From contig NC_087063.1 of assembly GCF_963678635.1 (NCBI RefSeq), positions 44,396,297-44,460,296 of the forward strand: DNA of 64,000 nucleotides, given 5' to 3'. Each line of letters begins with the position of its first letter. Position 1 is the stretch's first letter. This DNA comes from Symsagittifera roscoffensis (taxonomy: Eukaryota > Xenacoelomorpha > Acoela > Convolutidae). Of the stretch, positions 43,020-53,250 are shown piece after piece. The position numbers were made by a program, and so were the translations under genes. Below the pieces are notes generated by a model. That model had not been told where the DNA came from and made no database searches. It saw only the letters and a list, made by a program, of their open reading frames with translations.

Positions 43020-44323
43020 TCGCTAATTTGTTACCCAATGAAGCTACCCATATCTCTCTGGATTTGTTTAAAAAAAAACCACTTTTGATTACTTTTGAAA
43101 ACGCTTTCGAACAAAAAATTAGACCTGTCTATTCACCTCATGGACCAATGCTTGAATTTGAAATCACCGGTGACCGTAATAATTTTGTTGACCTGCAAAA
43201 AATTTATTTGGAAATACGATGCAAAGTAACGCAATCAAATGGAGCTGATCTGCGATACAACAACACTGATCCTACTGTGTCTGATTCACCGTTCCTCGTA
43301 AACAACTCCCTGTATTCCTTTTTCTCTGACTGTACCCTTTCTGCTAATGGACTCAAAATCTCAAATGCTAATAGTAATTTTGCGCATAAAAGCTTTATTG
43401 GAACAGAATTTTTTAACAGCAAAGGAGCCAAAAACTCATGGCTTAAGTGTCAGGGATATAGTTTTGAAAACAATCCCGCTGCAATAGATGCAGCTGATTT
43501 CACATCTCAACGAGAACTGGTTCGTGAATCGAGGAAAATTTGGTTCTATGGACCCGCTGGAGTTGATTTTTTCACATGTGACAAGCATTTGTTGAGCGGT
43601 GTTACCCTCAGACTTTCCTACAGACGTTTTCATGAAGACTTTCTCATTATTTCTGAAGATGCTGCTAAGCATTACAAGCTGCAAATACTCGAAGCGAACC
43701 TATATGTTAGAAAAATGACTGTGACCGACCATGTGCTCTCTGCCATTGAATCAACTTTGCTCAAAACTCCTGCGAACTACCCATATCAAGAAGAAATTAC
43801 AAAAACATTTCTTGCAACAGCTGGTCAGCGCAGGTGTTAACAGGAAGATGTTTTTGCTCGTGAACCGGTGAGACAAATTGTAATAGCATTGAACACAAAT
43901 AATGCATTTCTAGGAACAAACCGAACGAATCCTTTTCATTATCAAAAGTTTGGATTGGAGCAAGTTACCTTGAGACGGAACGGTTTACCAATAGCAAGTA
44001 CACCAATCAGTACACAAAATCATAAACGTCTCTTCTTCAACACACTATCAGCACTAGGTTTGTTGCACTGCGGGCTGGGAATCACTCTGGATAACTACCA
44101 TCAGCACTTTATTATGTTTTTTGATCTCACTAGCATACAGCAGGCAGCTCATGACTTCTTGCATCCAGAACTTACTAACTGCTTAGTGTCACTCGATCTT
44201 CAATTCTCAAACGCTTTGACAGCAAACATGGAAATTTTTGTTAGGGGTATACGCTCATCCAATGTATTTATTACCTCCGACCGCAAAGTTACAAAGAACG
44301 TCCTTCCAATTTTGACAGTCTAA
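43016..44323 (+). pseudogene. Major capsid protein (double jelly-roll, F54H12.2-like), with premature stop
   Basis: It starts MIANLLPNEATHISLDLFKK. The body has the conserved features of the Polinton/adintovirus hexon-like protein often annotated as F54H12.2-like (for example PGPMLEFEI-type segment at about residue 42, YSFFSDCTLSANGLKISN, WLKCQGYSFENNP, FHEDFLIISED). The same frame continues after an in-frame TAA at 43838-43840 to 44323 (segments NPFHYQKFGLEQVTLRRNG and LGITLDNYHQHF). About 435 codons. The TAA is a simple nonsense change, not a frameshift. Host genes here use TAA as stop, so it should end translation. Multiple trimers of this protein would form the capsid shell. Confidence 0.8.
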
Positions 44324-44325
44324 AA

Positions 44326-44772
44326 ATGGATGAAATCCAGTTGCAGGATCTCATTCAGAACTGTAAACATCTGAAATATAAGTTTCTTGGAGTATTTGCA
44401 GCGGACAATTTTCCACCTCACATCCCAAACAATATCTTTAAGATTGTGAACACTTCAAAATCAGATTCTCCGGGGACACATTGGATTGTGATTTGCAACA
44501 GAGGAAATGTTTTATATTTTGCTGATCCTCTCGGTCTTCCTTTTTGGCAGTAAATCAATCTGTATAAACGATTGAACGAGAATTTTCATCAGGTGACTGA
44601 ATTGATGACAAACTTTCCCATGCAAGACTCAAACTCTACCATGTGCGGTTCTTTTTGCATTTATATTGCACATTTGATTTATGATAAAAACTTTAATGGT
44701 GATGCTTCTGATTTTGCTTACATAAATGATCATGTTTTGAAACGTTTCCTAACTCACATGCTTACTCATTAA
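44326..44772 (+). pseudogene. Adenovirus-type (C5) cysteine protease, with premature stop
   Basis: Maturation protease that cleaves capsid and core precursors in adenovirus-like elements. The catalytic His lies in GTHWIVICNRGN, the acidic residue in FADPLGLPF, and the catalytic Cys in MCGSFCIYIAHL. These are spaced normally along one frame that is interrupted by TAA at 44551-44553, between the acidic residue and the Cys. About 148 codons. It begins two bases after the major capsid stop and is the last gene of the element. Confidence 0.8.
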
Positions 44773-45671
44773 CTAACTATTTAATTTGGCTGTTTTGTAC
44801 ACTTTTCAATTTCATTTTAAACACTACATTTTTTACTAATTGACATTTTTACCCAATTTTTAACTGAATAGCAGTAATCCGAGAAGTTAGATTACTATAA
44901 AAAATACAAAATCTATCTATGGGGGGATATCACCATACCAGCAACTGTTGCCTCCTTTCAGTACAATTTCCGGACGGGTTTCGAAACGCCGCCTTTCGGC
45001 TGAGAGTCGAGCGCCATGCGTTTTCCTCTACTCGGACCCCAAGAAATTTTGTTCCACTTCAATTTTATAGTAACAAGTTAGGTACAAGTTTTTGACAATA
45101 TTTTTGGGCACTTTTGGCTTTGATCAGTGTTCTCGTTTTTCAAGATCTTAACCCACTTCAACTTATTAGCTCCTTCAACCTTTCTAAAAAATCAAAGCTT
45201 TTGTCATAGATTTCAGACGTTTTTTCAGTCTCCTGCAGACACGGAAAATGGAAATGTCGAAATTTTCAAGCCAATTTCATTATTTTAGAGTTTTCAGTGT
45301 TCCATAATTTTTCTTTGTTTTTTATCTTCATTTGGCTTAAAGAAACTTTTCATACTTATTTCGGTCAAATTGATCATTACCTTTTGCCTAAATAGAGGTG
45401 GAGGCCGCCGCAATTGACGAATTTTCCTTTCTTCGAGATTCAGCAATAAAACATGCATTTTTGAAGGAAATCGAAATCGTTCGCCGCAGCCAACAGTTAA
45501 GCTACGCTGCAAAAATCTGGTGCTTTCCTATTGCATATAATAGGTATATAACGTCCTTTTACATGTAAACTAGCCAAAACCCCCAGACTTTAGAAGGGAA
45601 AACATGCACCGACCAAAACTTAATTCCATTCCCGTTTCCACAACGTTCAGTGGAAATACTCAATAATATAC
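44773..45671. other. Non-coding right side of the Polinton-like element
   Basis: About 0.9 kb between the protease gene and the right terminal repeat has no open frame of interest and no polymerase motif. A more GC-rich patch lies at 44920-45050. In larger relatives this side often carries further genes; none is recognisable here. Confidence 0.4.
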
Positions 45672-45987
45672 CGAAGTTTTACATAGGGATCATTAAGTAT
45701 AAAAATTATACATTGGGATCATTAGGGATCAATAATTTTACATAGGGATCATTTGCTATGAAAAATATACATAGGGATCATTAGGTATAAATGTTTTACA
45801 TAGGGATTATTTGCTATGAAAATTATACATAGGGATCATTAGGTAAAAATATTTTACATAGGGATCATTAGGTATAAATATTTTACATAGGGATCATTAG
45901 GTATAAATATTTACATAGGGATCATTCGGTATAATCTATACTCAATGATCCCTGTAGGGATCACCCCCCTTCCCGATCCCAGTGTCG
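45672..45987. repeat. Right terminal inverted repeat with inverse minisatellite
   Basis: About nine copies of the inverse unit (CATAGGGATCATTAGGTATA with A/T linkers) lead to the terminus ATCCCTGTAGGGATCACCCC, a C run, then CCCGATCCCAGTGTCG. It is the mirror of 36167-36300, but much shorter than the left copy (316 bp against 854 bp). The G run is shorter here and contains a CTTCCC interruption. Confidence 0.85.
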
Positions 45988-48370
45988 TTTGAAGTCTCTT
46001 TTGCGTGTTGAGCTGCTTCGTTGTGACAGTTGAGTTGCAGTTTATTATCTGTTTTCATAACTTTTTGTGATTATTAGAAATTTCAAACAGCGAAAAATTT
46101 CAAATTCTTGATAAAAAAAACAAAAAAGCAATACAATGAACAAAATTAGTCTTTACAAAGTTATCCACAATTTGCAACTTATGAGTCAATTATGGATGGT
46201 TCAAAAAACAGAATAAACAAAGAAACCAAAATTTATTTCTTCTAGAAAAAATGCTTAGTTTGAAAAACGGCTCACAAATTTGCCTCGCAAAGAAGACGTT
46301 TTACGGTCTTGATGCTCTTTATAAAATGAATAACTAGTTCAGAGGAGCATACATGCAGCATGTATTACACACGTCGCATATAAATTGATTCATAGATTTT
46401 CTCTAGAATTACTTGACAAATCCGGAATCAAAATTAGAATGATTCGAGTTATCCTTATCATTTAATTTTTGTTACACTTCTAAGCAGATAAATTTACATG
46501 GTACAAATTTCTGTACATGAACTTGAACACAAAAAAGACAAGTAAAATTTATGCTCAAACACACACACATGTGTTTTTAAATGCTTAACTTCTAGTGCTA
46601 TATTTTACATCCTTCTAGACAACTCAGTTACAGAAACATTTCAGAGTTTAAACATAAGCTAATATTCAACAAGCAGCAATACGTTTCAAGTTGTGTTTGT
46701 TTAGCATAATAGACGAATTACCATTTAAAACACACAGACAACAATCTAATTACTTAAAAACAAACAAACACACAGACATAGCATTAAAAAAAAAGGTGGT
46801 GAAAAGTACTTAAAGGAACAGCTATATAAACTCTAGACAATTATACACAGCTAGACAAATGTACGTTTAAAGTACTTGCTACAAGTGTTGTTCATGTAAA
46901 GTATCTTGTGAACTACTTTTGATGGTTTCAACCAAATGCATTAAAAAAGAAACGAGTTTGGTTTTTGGTTGTAATTCTAGCTGTATATGGTAATTGAGCG
47001 TCTAAAAGGGTTTGTTTGATCATATAAATGAACGAAAACTTATACAGACGAATAAATAAGTCTACATAAAAATATTATCAAATATGTAAATGAAATCGCA
47101 GTAATTACAAAGACATATAAACACGCATACGCACATTACATATTTTCAAACTTATGACTATATACATATACGTGAACAAGTATTTACATACAAATGAATT
47201 ATCTGGACTGTGTTGTTCATTTACAGTTTCTATAAAATATTTCACAAATTTTTAAACAATGTTTGATGTTTAAGCGAATAACAAAAAACAACCATGAATT
47301 TTTTTTGGGATACAAACATAATTAAAAACCTATTTAAGTACTTTTCAGAACTATTCAAACTTATACAAATACACAAACATACATACAAAGCTAACCCAAC
47401 AAATAATTATACAATGTGTCTGGTACAAAATTGGTGCTAAAATAACTTTTGATGGAACCCTGCGTCTTCCAGACAAACAGTGACAATAATTACTTTGAAC
47501 TTGTTTAGTTATATCCAGTTACAAATACATGTCTCCAATTAGTTCATTAACGATATAAATAAGAAGGCACACTAAAAAACGTACAAGAAAACATTTGAAA
47601 GACCCACAGACAATGCATATCCGCAAGCAATGCATACATACACAAATGCAAACATCTCTAGATACATGGACTAAAACATGAGATGATTCACAAAAACTAG
47701 TTCTTTTAAAGAATAATAAATTAACCCAGAAAAATAAAGACAACTAGTACAATGAGTTTGAAATATAATTTGGGTTCTGATTATGGTTTTCCGTCTGAAA
47801 TTGTTTCTGTGACCACATTCTTACATCATTAATTACGTATAAACATACAAGTTTACAATTGCTAACACAAACATGTATAAAAATAAGAACAAACGCACAC
47901 AAAATTTGTACTGATGTAACATTCGCCCGGAAGATACATAACGACGGAAAAAAAAAATAAGTCCTAAGATGACTGGCTAACGTCTAAACAGAGCTTTATA
48001 TGCTTTTCACCGTCTCTACCAAGCCAGTACTTTCGGTGGTCTTTTCTAACATCGGGTCGACAAAAACGTTACTGCTTTCGGCTTCGGTCAAAACACTCAA
48101 ATTAACTTAATTACATGCAGAAATAGTGAGCTCATGGCTGGGTCTAAGTATCCCCAGACCACGAGGTCACTCTTAAAAACAGGGTTACTACTATTTACTA
48201 TATTACTATTGTTTTTGTTCAGTAGATAAAAATCATCATCTCCATCGAAGATGGATCAACCCTTTCCCCCAACTCCTAGCTTCTCATCCTTATCAAAATG
48301 AATCCAGTTGTTAATTAAATTCAAATCAGGACATGACAAGAAGCTAAAAGTTTATATAAAAGAATAAAAG
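45988..48370. other. Gene-poor spacer, A-rich with CA/ACAA strings
   Basis: No coding region is supported. From about 46550 to 47930 the plus strand is rich in ACAAACAC-type and CACACA strings with very little C+G otherwise, a simple-sequence-like stretch about 1.4 kb long. It could be the remnant of a microsatellite expansion or a long UTR, but no neighbouring gene is seen. Confidence 0.35.
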
Positions 48371-48382
48371 TTTCAGTTCCGA

Positions 48383-48800
48383 AACCCTTCCGGATTCTTG
48401 AATCCACTGAATCAAGCTCGTTAATCTTGACTTCTTCGTAATCCGGAAGGCTATCTTGCACCCTTCACCGTTGTCTGCAACAGCCTTGCAACTGTTGTAG
48501 CGACACAATAGTTGCAACTCGGAACGTCCTTCTGTTTTTCTCTGTTGTTTTTCTATCACAATCTTCGTTGTTATCGTCAGTGCGACCATCGTTGTTCTCT
48601 CGCTTTTCAGCTTTTCTGCCAAAATGGCCGTTTCTGACGTTTCTCAGAAATGTTACGTAATCCTTTCGAAAATTTAAAATTTAGCAATTTCCGAATCCTT
48701 CAACCTTCACGTTTTGTTCAATCGTTCGAATAACGTTCTTAATCCTTCAAAATCACTAACTCGGAAGGCTCGCTGCTAAAAATTCGAAATCTGCAGAGAT
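48383..48800 (-). repeat. Left flank of the large retrotransposon, probable 3' LTR/UTR sequence
   Basis: It holds CCCTTCCGGATT (48385-48396), AATCCGGAAGGCT (48441-48453) and related CCGAATCCTTC and CTCGGAAGGCT strings. The order GGATT-TGAATCCAC-AATC, then GTTAA, then TAACCGGGAAGGCT-type is shared with 63155-63235 upstream of gag. The similarity is patchy, so an LTR pair is suspected, not shown. Confidence 0.4.
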
Positions 48801-49651
48801 TGCATTTTGTCCATTCTGGTCGAATGTCACATACTCCCCGGACAGTCCGGTCAATGTCCTCATTGAATCACGCAATGTTCGTAAAATCGATACAGTGTCA
48901 TCGAACAGAATTTACAAAATGCACGAAATTACTTTTATCCACGTCACATCGACTCACAGCAGAATATAAATGGCATCATACTACATCACTATAGCCTTCA
49001 AATTCTTCATTAATCTGCACATTGAGGATATGACTTAAGATAAAACATATTTTCTGACTTCCAATGTCAATGTCCCGATTAAAACTTTTTCTCTTAGATT
49101 TAAAAGGTGTTGGCTTGCAGGACAGTCCTGCCAACCAACAAGCTAAAATTATCCTACTATGCTTCTCCCTTCGGAAATCTTGCTTGTTATTGTCCTGAAT
49201 ACTAAAACTAAGAAACTCTGTGGTTAGAAAGAACAATGAAACAATCTCCCTCTTCGAGAGATTACCCAAGCCTTCCATGTCACCACAAAGTGATCAGTTC
49301 TCCTAGCTGATTAAAAACAGTCATGCAGGCTGGAATATTTAAATATACTCCTTCACTTAAGCCTTCCTAAAGAAATAGTAAGTGAGTGTCTCTAAAGCCA
49401 CTCAACTAAAATCAAAATGCAAATTTATAAATGCAACAATTTCGAAACTCAACTAAATGTTTCAGTTTTCAATTACAACTTGGTTGCTTGGTTTCTCACT
49501 TGAGTTTTTTCACACACATAAAACAATTCTGAGTTTTAACTTTTTCTTCATTACTCCTCTGTTTTCTTCTTTTTTCGTCGTTTAGAAGTTCTAAAACTTC
49601 TAAATTTTTCTAATTTTTGTCTCTTTTTCCATCTTGCTTTTCGGTCATTTG

Positions 49652-52399
49652 TCAATGCTCCATTTCTTCCTCCTGTGATACTGACTCTGCACTCTCAGTC
49701 TCCGTATCTTGTAACATGTCGTTAGCTATCCTGACGCTACTGGAAGCCGTCCTCCAACACTTCTGCTCTTCTACCCTCTGTTTGCAACAAGGTAGGGGAT
49801 CCACGTTAGGTTCTCTGTTCCTGCAGAAGCTGTTGTGGAGACACAGCGTCACGTTTCTCTCCAAATCTTCCTTTAACATCTCTGCCTTCTCCTTTCCACT
49901 ACGTTCACTCGACCTGGAAATTCTTTTCACAGCGGTGGTCACTGCATTCCGATAAGTCACGAGAGCTCGCTTGAAAGCTCCTGCTCCAATGTCCAGCTGA
50001 TATTCACTGTACACCCTGCCGTGCTTCGACATATGCTTTTTCGCATACTCGTACAACCATGCAGTCATGTTAGCTCTGAACCATGGCATCAATCGTTTTC
50101 TTGCCCATATCTTCTTCACTTCCATCGGAATGCTTAGAACTTTGCACATTGTCTCAAAAAGATATAAATCTTTTAGACAATCTAATTTCCGCAACTGTTC
50201 TCTCGTCGGTGCCTCCTGTCTGTTATTTTCTCTCACATGAGCTTCCAGCCATCGTATCGCCATCATAACTCCCACTATCACTATTGTTAGGGGCTGTGAT
50301 GAATCTGGTAAGCACATGGAGAGCAGCTCTCCAGAGTCCCAGATCAACATCAGATTACTACGCTTGGGATACCACCAGGTCTGCAGCAAGCAGTGGCAAG
50401 GAAACTCGTCATGTGTCAACATGATGCTCCTCCAATTACGTTTTCCCGAAGCTTCCAGTAATGGTTCCACTTCCATCATCACTCGGTGAACTTCATCATT
50501 CTCATCTACTGCATTGTAATCTGTGACAGTTGATCCTCTCTGTTTCTGTCTCTCAAAGTCACTGAAGTTCCCGCTCACATATCCCATGAACTTCTTTCCT
50601 AGTATTGACTCCAACTCTTCTTTGGTTCTCTCTGGAACTGCTGAGAACATCTTACATAGCAACTCGTATGACTTCTCGGATATTCTCGCCAGTCTCACAC
50701 ACTTCGGCACTGAAAAGGCTTGATCCACAATCGTTCTTGTACTCTTCACGTCCACAGCTACGAAATGTACAGGGTATCTGCTCTTGCACATTGGAGCCAA
50801 TGTTGAACCCACCAAATATCGTGCTCCTGATGGTCTACATTAAGTCTCACTGTGTCTAATGTTCATTTCCGTCTCGATTGCTCCCCTCCATTTTCCTATG
50901 TATTTCTGCTCAGTCTGCAGAACTCCTGGGAATACTTCTACACTGATGGCTGTGACCATCTCATGTTTCTGTTCTAGATTCAATAGTGACTCTAAAGAAC
51001 CAAACATGCTATAGAATCCTAGTGCAGTCACTAGATTCACATCGGTTCCTCCATTGCAATCTACTATCAGTTCCACCATTCGATACAATTGGGCTATCGT
51101 CGCGCCTCCAAAGGCCATCACCGTGGTGACCCACGAGGTCCTCAAATTCGACAGCACTCTGACCAAGCTGTCTCCCAGTATCAGATGAGATGTCCCGAGT
51201 GGTGGTTGCTGCAGGTTTACAGCCGGGCTCCAAGTAGCTCGATTGAAGCAGGCCCTCGGATCTGTCTCCGGAACTCCCGTGAAATTATATTTCAATTGAT
51301 TATTCTTTTGCACGTCTATTATGCGAGACACTTTCTTCGCTGGCATCTTACGTACTCTCCTCTCTGGAGCCCTCGAGCTCCCCATGAGTGTTGTCACGTC
51401 ACTTATCCCCTGTCTGATCACGGTCTGGGAGAGTCGTACTCTGCCCGTGTCGTCAATCGTTCCATAGGGTGCAGTCACCCCGGAACCTGGCGTATTCTTG
51501 TTGGCGACCAGTCGCCCAGCTGTCTCTATCAGCTTCCTCGATGTCTGTTCCACGACGGGGTCACCCAAGGTGTCACTAGGATCCGGGATTGTTACTCGAT
51601 TTATCTCTGCTGGGAGCCGTGTCTCCGTTGTTTGACTCATTTCTCGAGGCGTCAAGAGCTCCATCGGGGACTGCCCACGAGGAATATTTCTTGTAGGTAT
51701 CACTTTCTCCACGGCCGTTGTCAACGCCATCTGTTCCGATCGCTCTTTGTAGTCCTGCCTCAAGCGCTCCATCTCTTGACCCTGCTTTTTGTTGCAGTCT
51801 TCAAACAACTTTCTCCACATGTCTCGATCTTCCTCCATCTGGAGCATACTTTTGGTCATCTCGTCCAGCTCCTCCTTCGTACTTTTCAGTTCATCGTTCA
51901 TCTCATCCAGATCTTGCATGGTTTGGTTCGTCTGAACCTTCTGTCCTACTTTCGCCCTTTTTGGTGGCACAGCTGCTCTCAGTGGTGAACCAGACGAGGT
52001 CGCCTCGCTGTTCATCTCCCGATGCATTCTCGTCAGCCCAGGTTTGGGCTTGGAGGGCATAGGCATCTCACCTGGTTGGTAGGTCCTAGAACTTCCCAGT
52101 CCAGGTTCATTCGCCAAGTCACTCCCTGAGAGAGCCCCGTTTCTCCACCTCATCACTCTCATGTTCGGGCGGTCTAGTACTCCCCTTTCTCCATATGCTG
52201 CCATCAACAGGACTTCCGTGGGGCGGTCCCCACGGTTGTCGTGCCCCAAGATGTTGATCAGGGCGGTCAGCAACATGACTACCTCTGGGTCCTCCAGAGC
52301 GAAGTCTCGATCGATCAGCCGACGATAGATCGCATCTATCATCGGTCCTACATATGCCTCTGCCAGGTCCATCAATTCATCCAAGTTGAAGTTATCCAT
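49652..52399 (-). pseudogene. Retrotransposon ORF3: coiled-coil protein with GDSL-like motif, one internal stop
   Basis: A single frame runs from ATG 52399 to 49652 (about 915 codons), interrupted only by TAA at 50840-50842 after residue 519. N-terminal region: residues 1-75 helical, 80-155 Pro/Ser-rich, 160-225 a likely coiled coil (many E/K/M/L), then a linker. Residues 403-417 read TSHLILGDSLVRVL, matching block I (Gly-Asp-Ser-Leu) of SGNH/GDSL hydrolases. A Gly pair follows (FGGATI, 430-435), like block II. The usual Asn of block III is not obvious, so activity is doubtful. The second part after the stop (387 codons) has no recognised domain and an acidic Ser/Glu tail. It occupies the position of env, but no signal peptide or membrane helix is seen. 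Confidence 0.5.
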
Positions 52400-52791
52400 T
52401 CTATTCTTTCAAGTTTGATTCGGTTTTGATTCCAAGATTTTGACTCAAGTGAGTAGTTAAATGATCAATCAGGATCTAGAAAAGAAGTGACAAATATCAC
52501 ACTTGTCAGTTTCACCTTAACATATATCGTTATAATTAGCTTAAAAGTATTTCAGATAAAAAGATATTTATCCTAAAATTTATTAAAATCAATCGGTCTC
52601 TAAAATTTTGGAATTCGACCTAAGATTGGACAATCCAAACTTTGGATCTATTCCTAAGATTGTCATTTAGTTGTTCATGGTCACTAACCCCTTCTTACTC
52701 ATGATCTTAATAACCTAACACATAACATAACATAATATAACACATATTACATACAACTTAGTCTTTGGCCTAACACCCTCTCGCACATCAC

Positions 52792-53250
52792 TCAGCCTAT
52801 ACTTAAGTAATATTTTTTATGTAGATATACTTGTATGTTCGTATCAGAGAATATCACGTGTACAAGCGCGTACAATTCCCGAGGATGCAGTCTTCCTCTG
52901 TTTGGATCGTACACTGGAAGCGAGAGCTCCTTCAGGTCCATTTCCACAAGGAAGTCCCTCAGCCTCGTCAAGGACAAGACTAGGTTCTCTGGGTCCACGT
53001 GCTGCTTCTCCGTCGCCCTCGTTACCAAGAAGCATAAGTATTTTCCCGGTATCTGCGACGCCGCCGGAGGTAAGGCTGCTACGCCCCCTATCCCTGGTCT
53101 TTGCTTCCAAAGGAATTCCACGTTTTTGAATTATCTCTTAAAATCTGCCGCTAGCGCTGTCCTAAAACTCATGTCTGCTGTGATTGCTATCGCACATGTT
53201 CTGTTTGTGAGTATGAAATCACTGTCTGTTAGTATTATGTTACTTGAATA
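52792..53250 (-). pseudogene. Macro-domain-like ORF of the retrotransposon
   Basis: It overlaps the 3' end of pol in another frame: sequence like ILTDSDFILTNRTCAIAITA begins about 53228, runs into an in-frame TAA at 53131-53133, then 110 codons continue to 52792 with KQRPGIGGVAALPPAA, GKYLCFLVTRATEKQH, LRDFLVEMDLKELSLPVYD and SDTNIQVYLHKK. This order (an A-D core, then GVA-L, YIxYLVT, a helical region, SxP, and a final beta-strand) is that of the macro (ADP-ribose-binding) fold found in some retroelements. The Gly-rich ligand loop after SLP is eroded (VYDPNRGRL), so binding is uncertain. No ATG upstream of the overlap is certain. Confidence 0.5.

Larger units (their letters stand above)
36167..45987 (+). 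mobile_element. Compact Polinton/Maverick (adintovirus-like) element without DNA polymerase B
   Basis: It is 9821 bp between inverted termini that both begin CGACACTGGGATCGGG. All genes are on the plus strand and partly overlap: exonuclease-like, small ORFs, packaging ATPase, conserved small protein, a conserved 313-residue protein, integrase, minor capsid, basic core protein, major capsid and cysteine protease. This morphogenesis set plus a retroviral-type integrase defines Polintons. Canonical members are 15-20 kb and encode a protein-primed DNA polymerase B of over 1000 residues; none is visible here in any frame. No convincing target duplication was found (left flank ATATA, right flank TTTGA). 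Integrase, minor capsid, major capsid and protease are broken, so this copy is probably inactive. Confidence 0.85.

Noticed and set aside
44773-45671. A hidden polymerase B fragment in the right side of the Polinton-like element.
   Set aside because: All frames are closed by frequent stops and none of the polymerase motifs is visible.
48344-48622. A 92-codon minus-strand ORF.
   Set aside because: It falls in the motif-bearing flank of the large retrotransposon, has no recognisable domain and low-complexity ends.
51089-51988. A 299-codon plus-strand ORF.
   Set aside because: It is antisense to the retrotransposon ORF3, which has coiled-coil and GDSL features; the plus-strand translation is rich in Ser, Cys and His typical of shadow frames.
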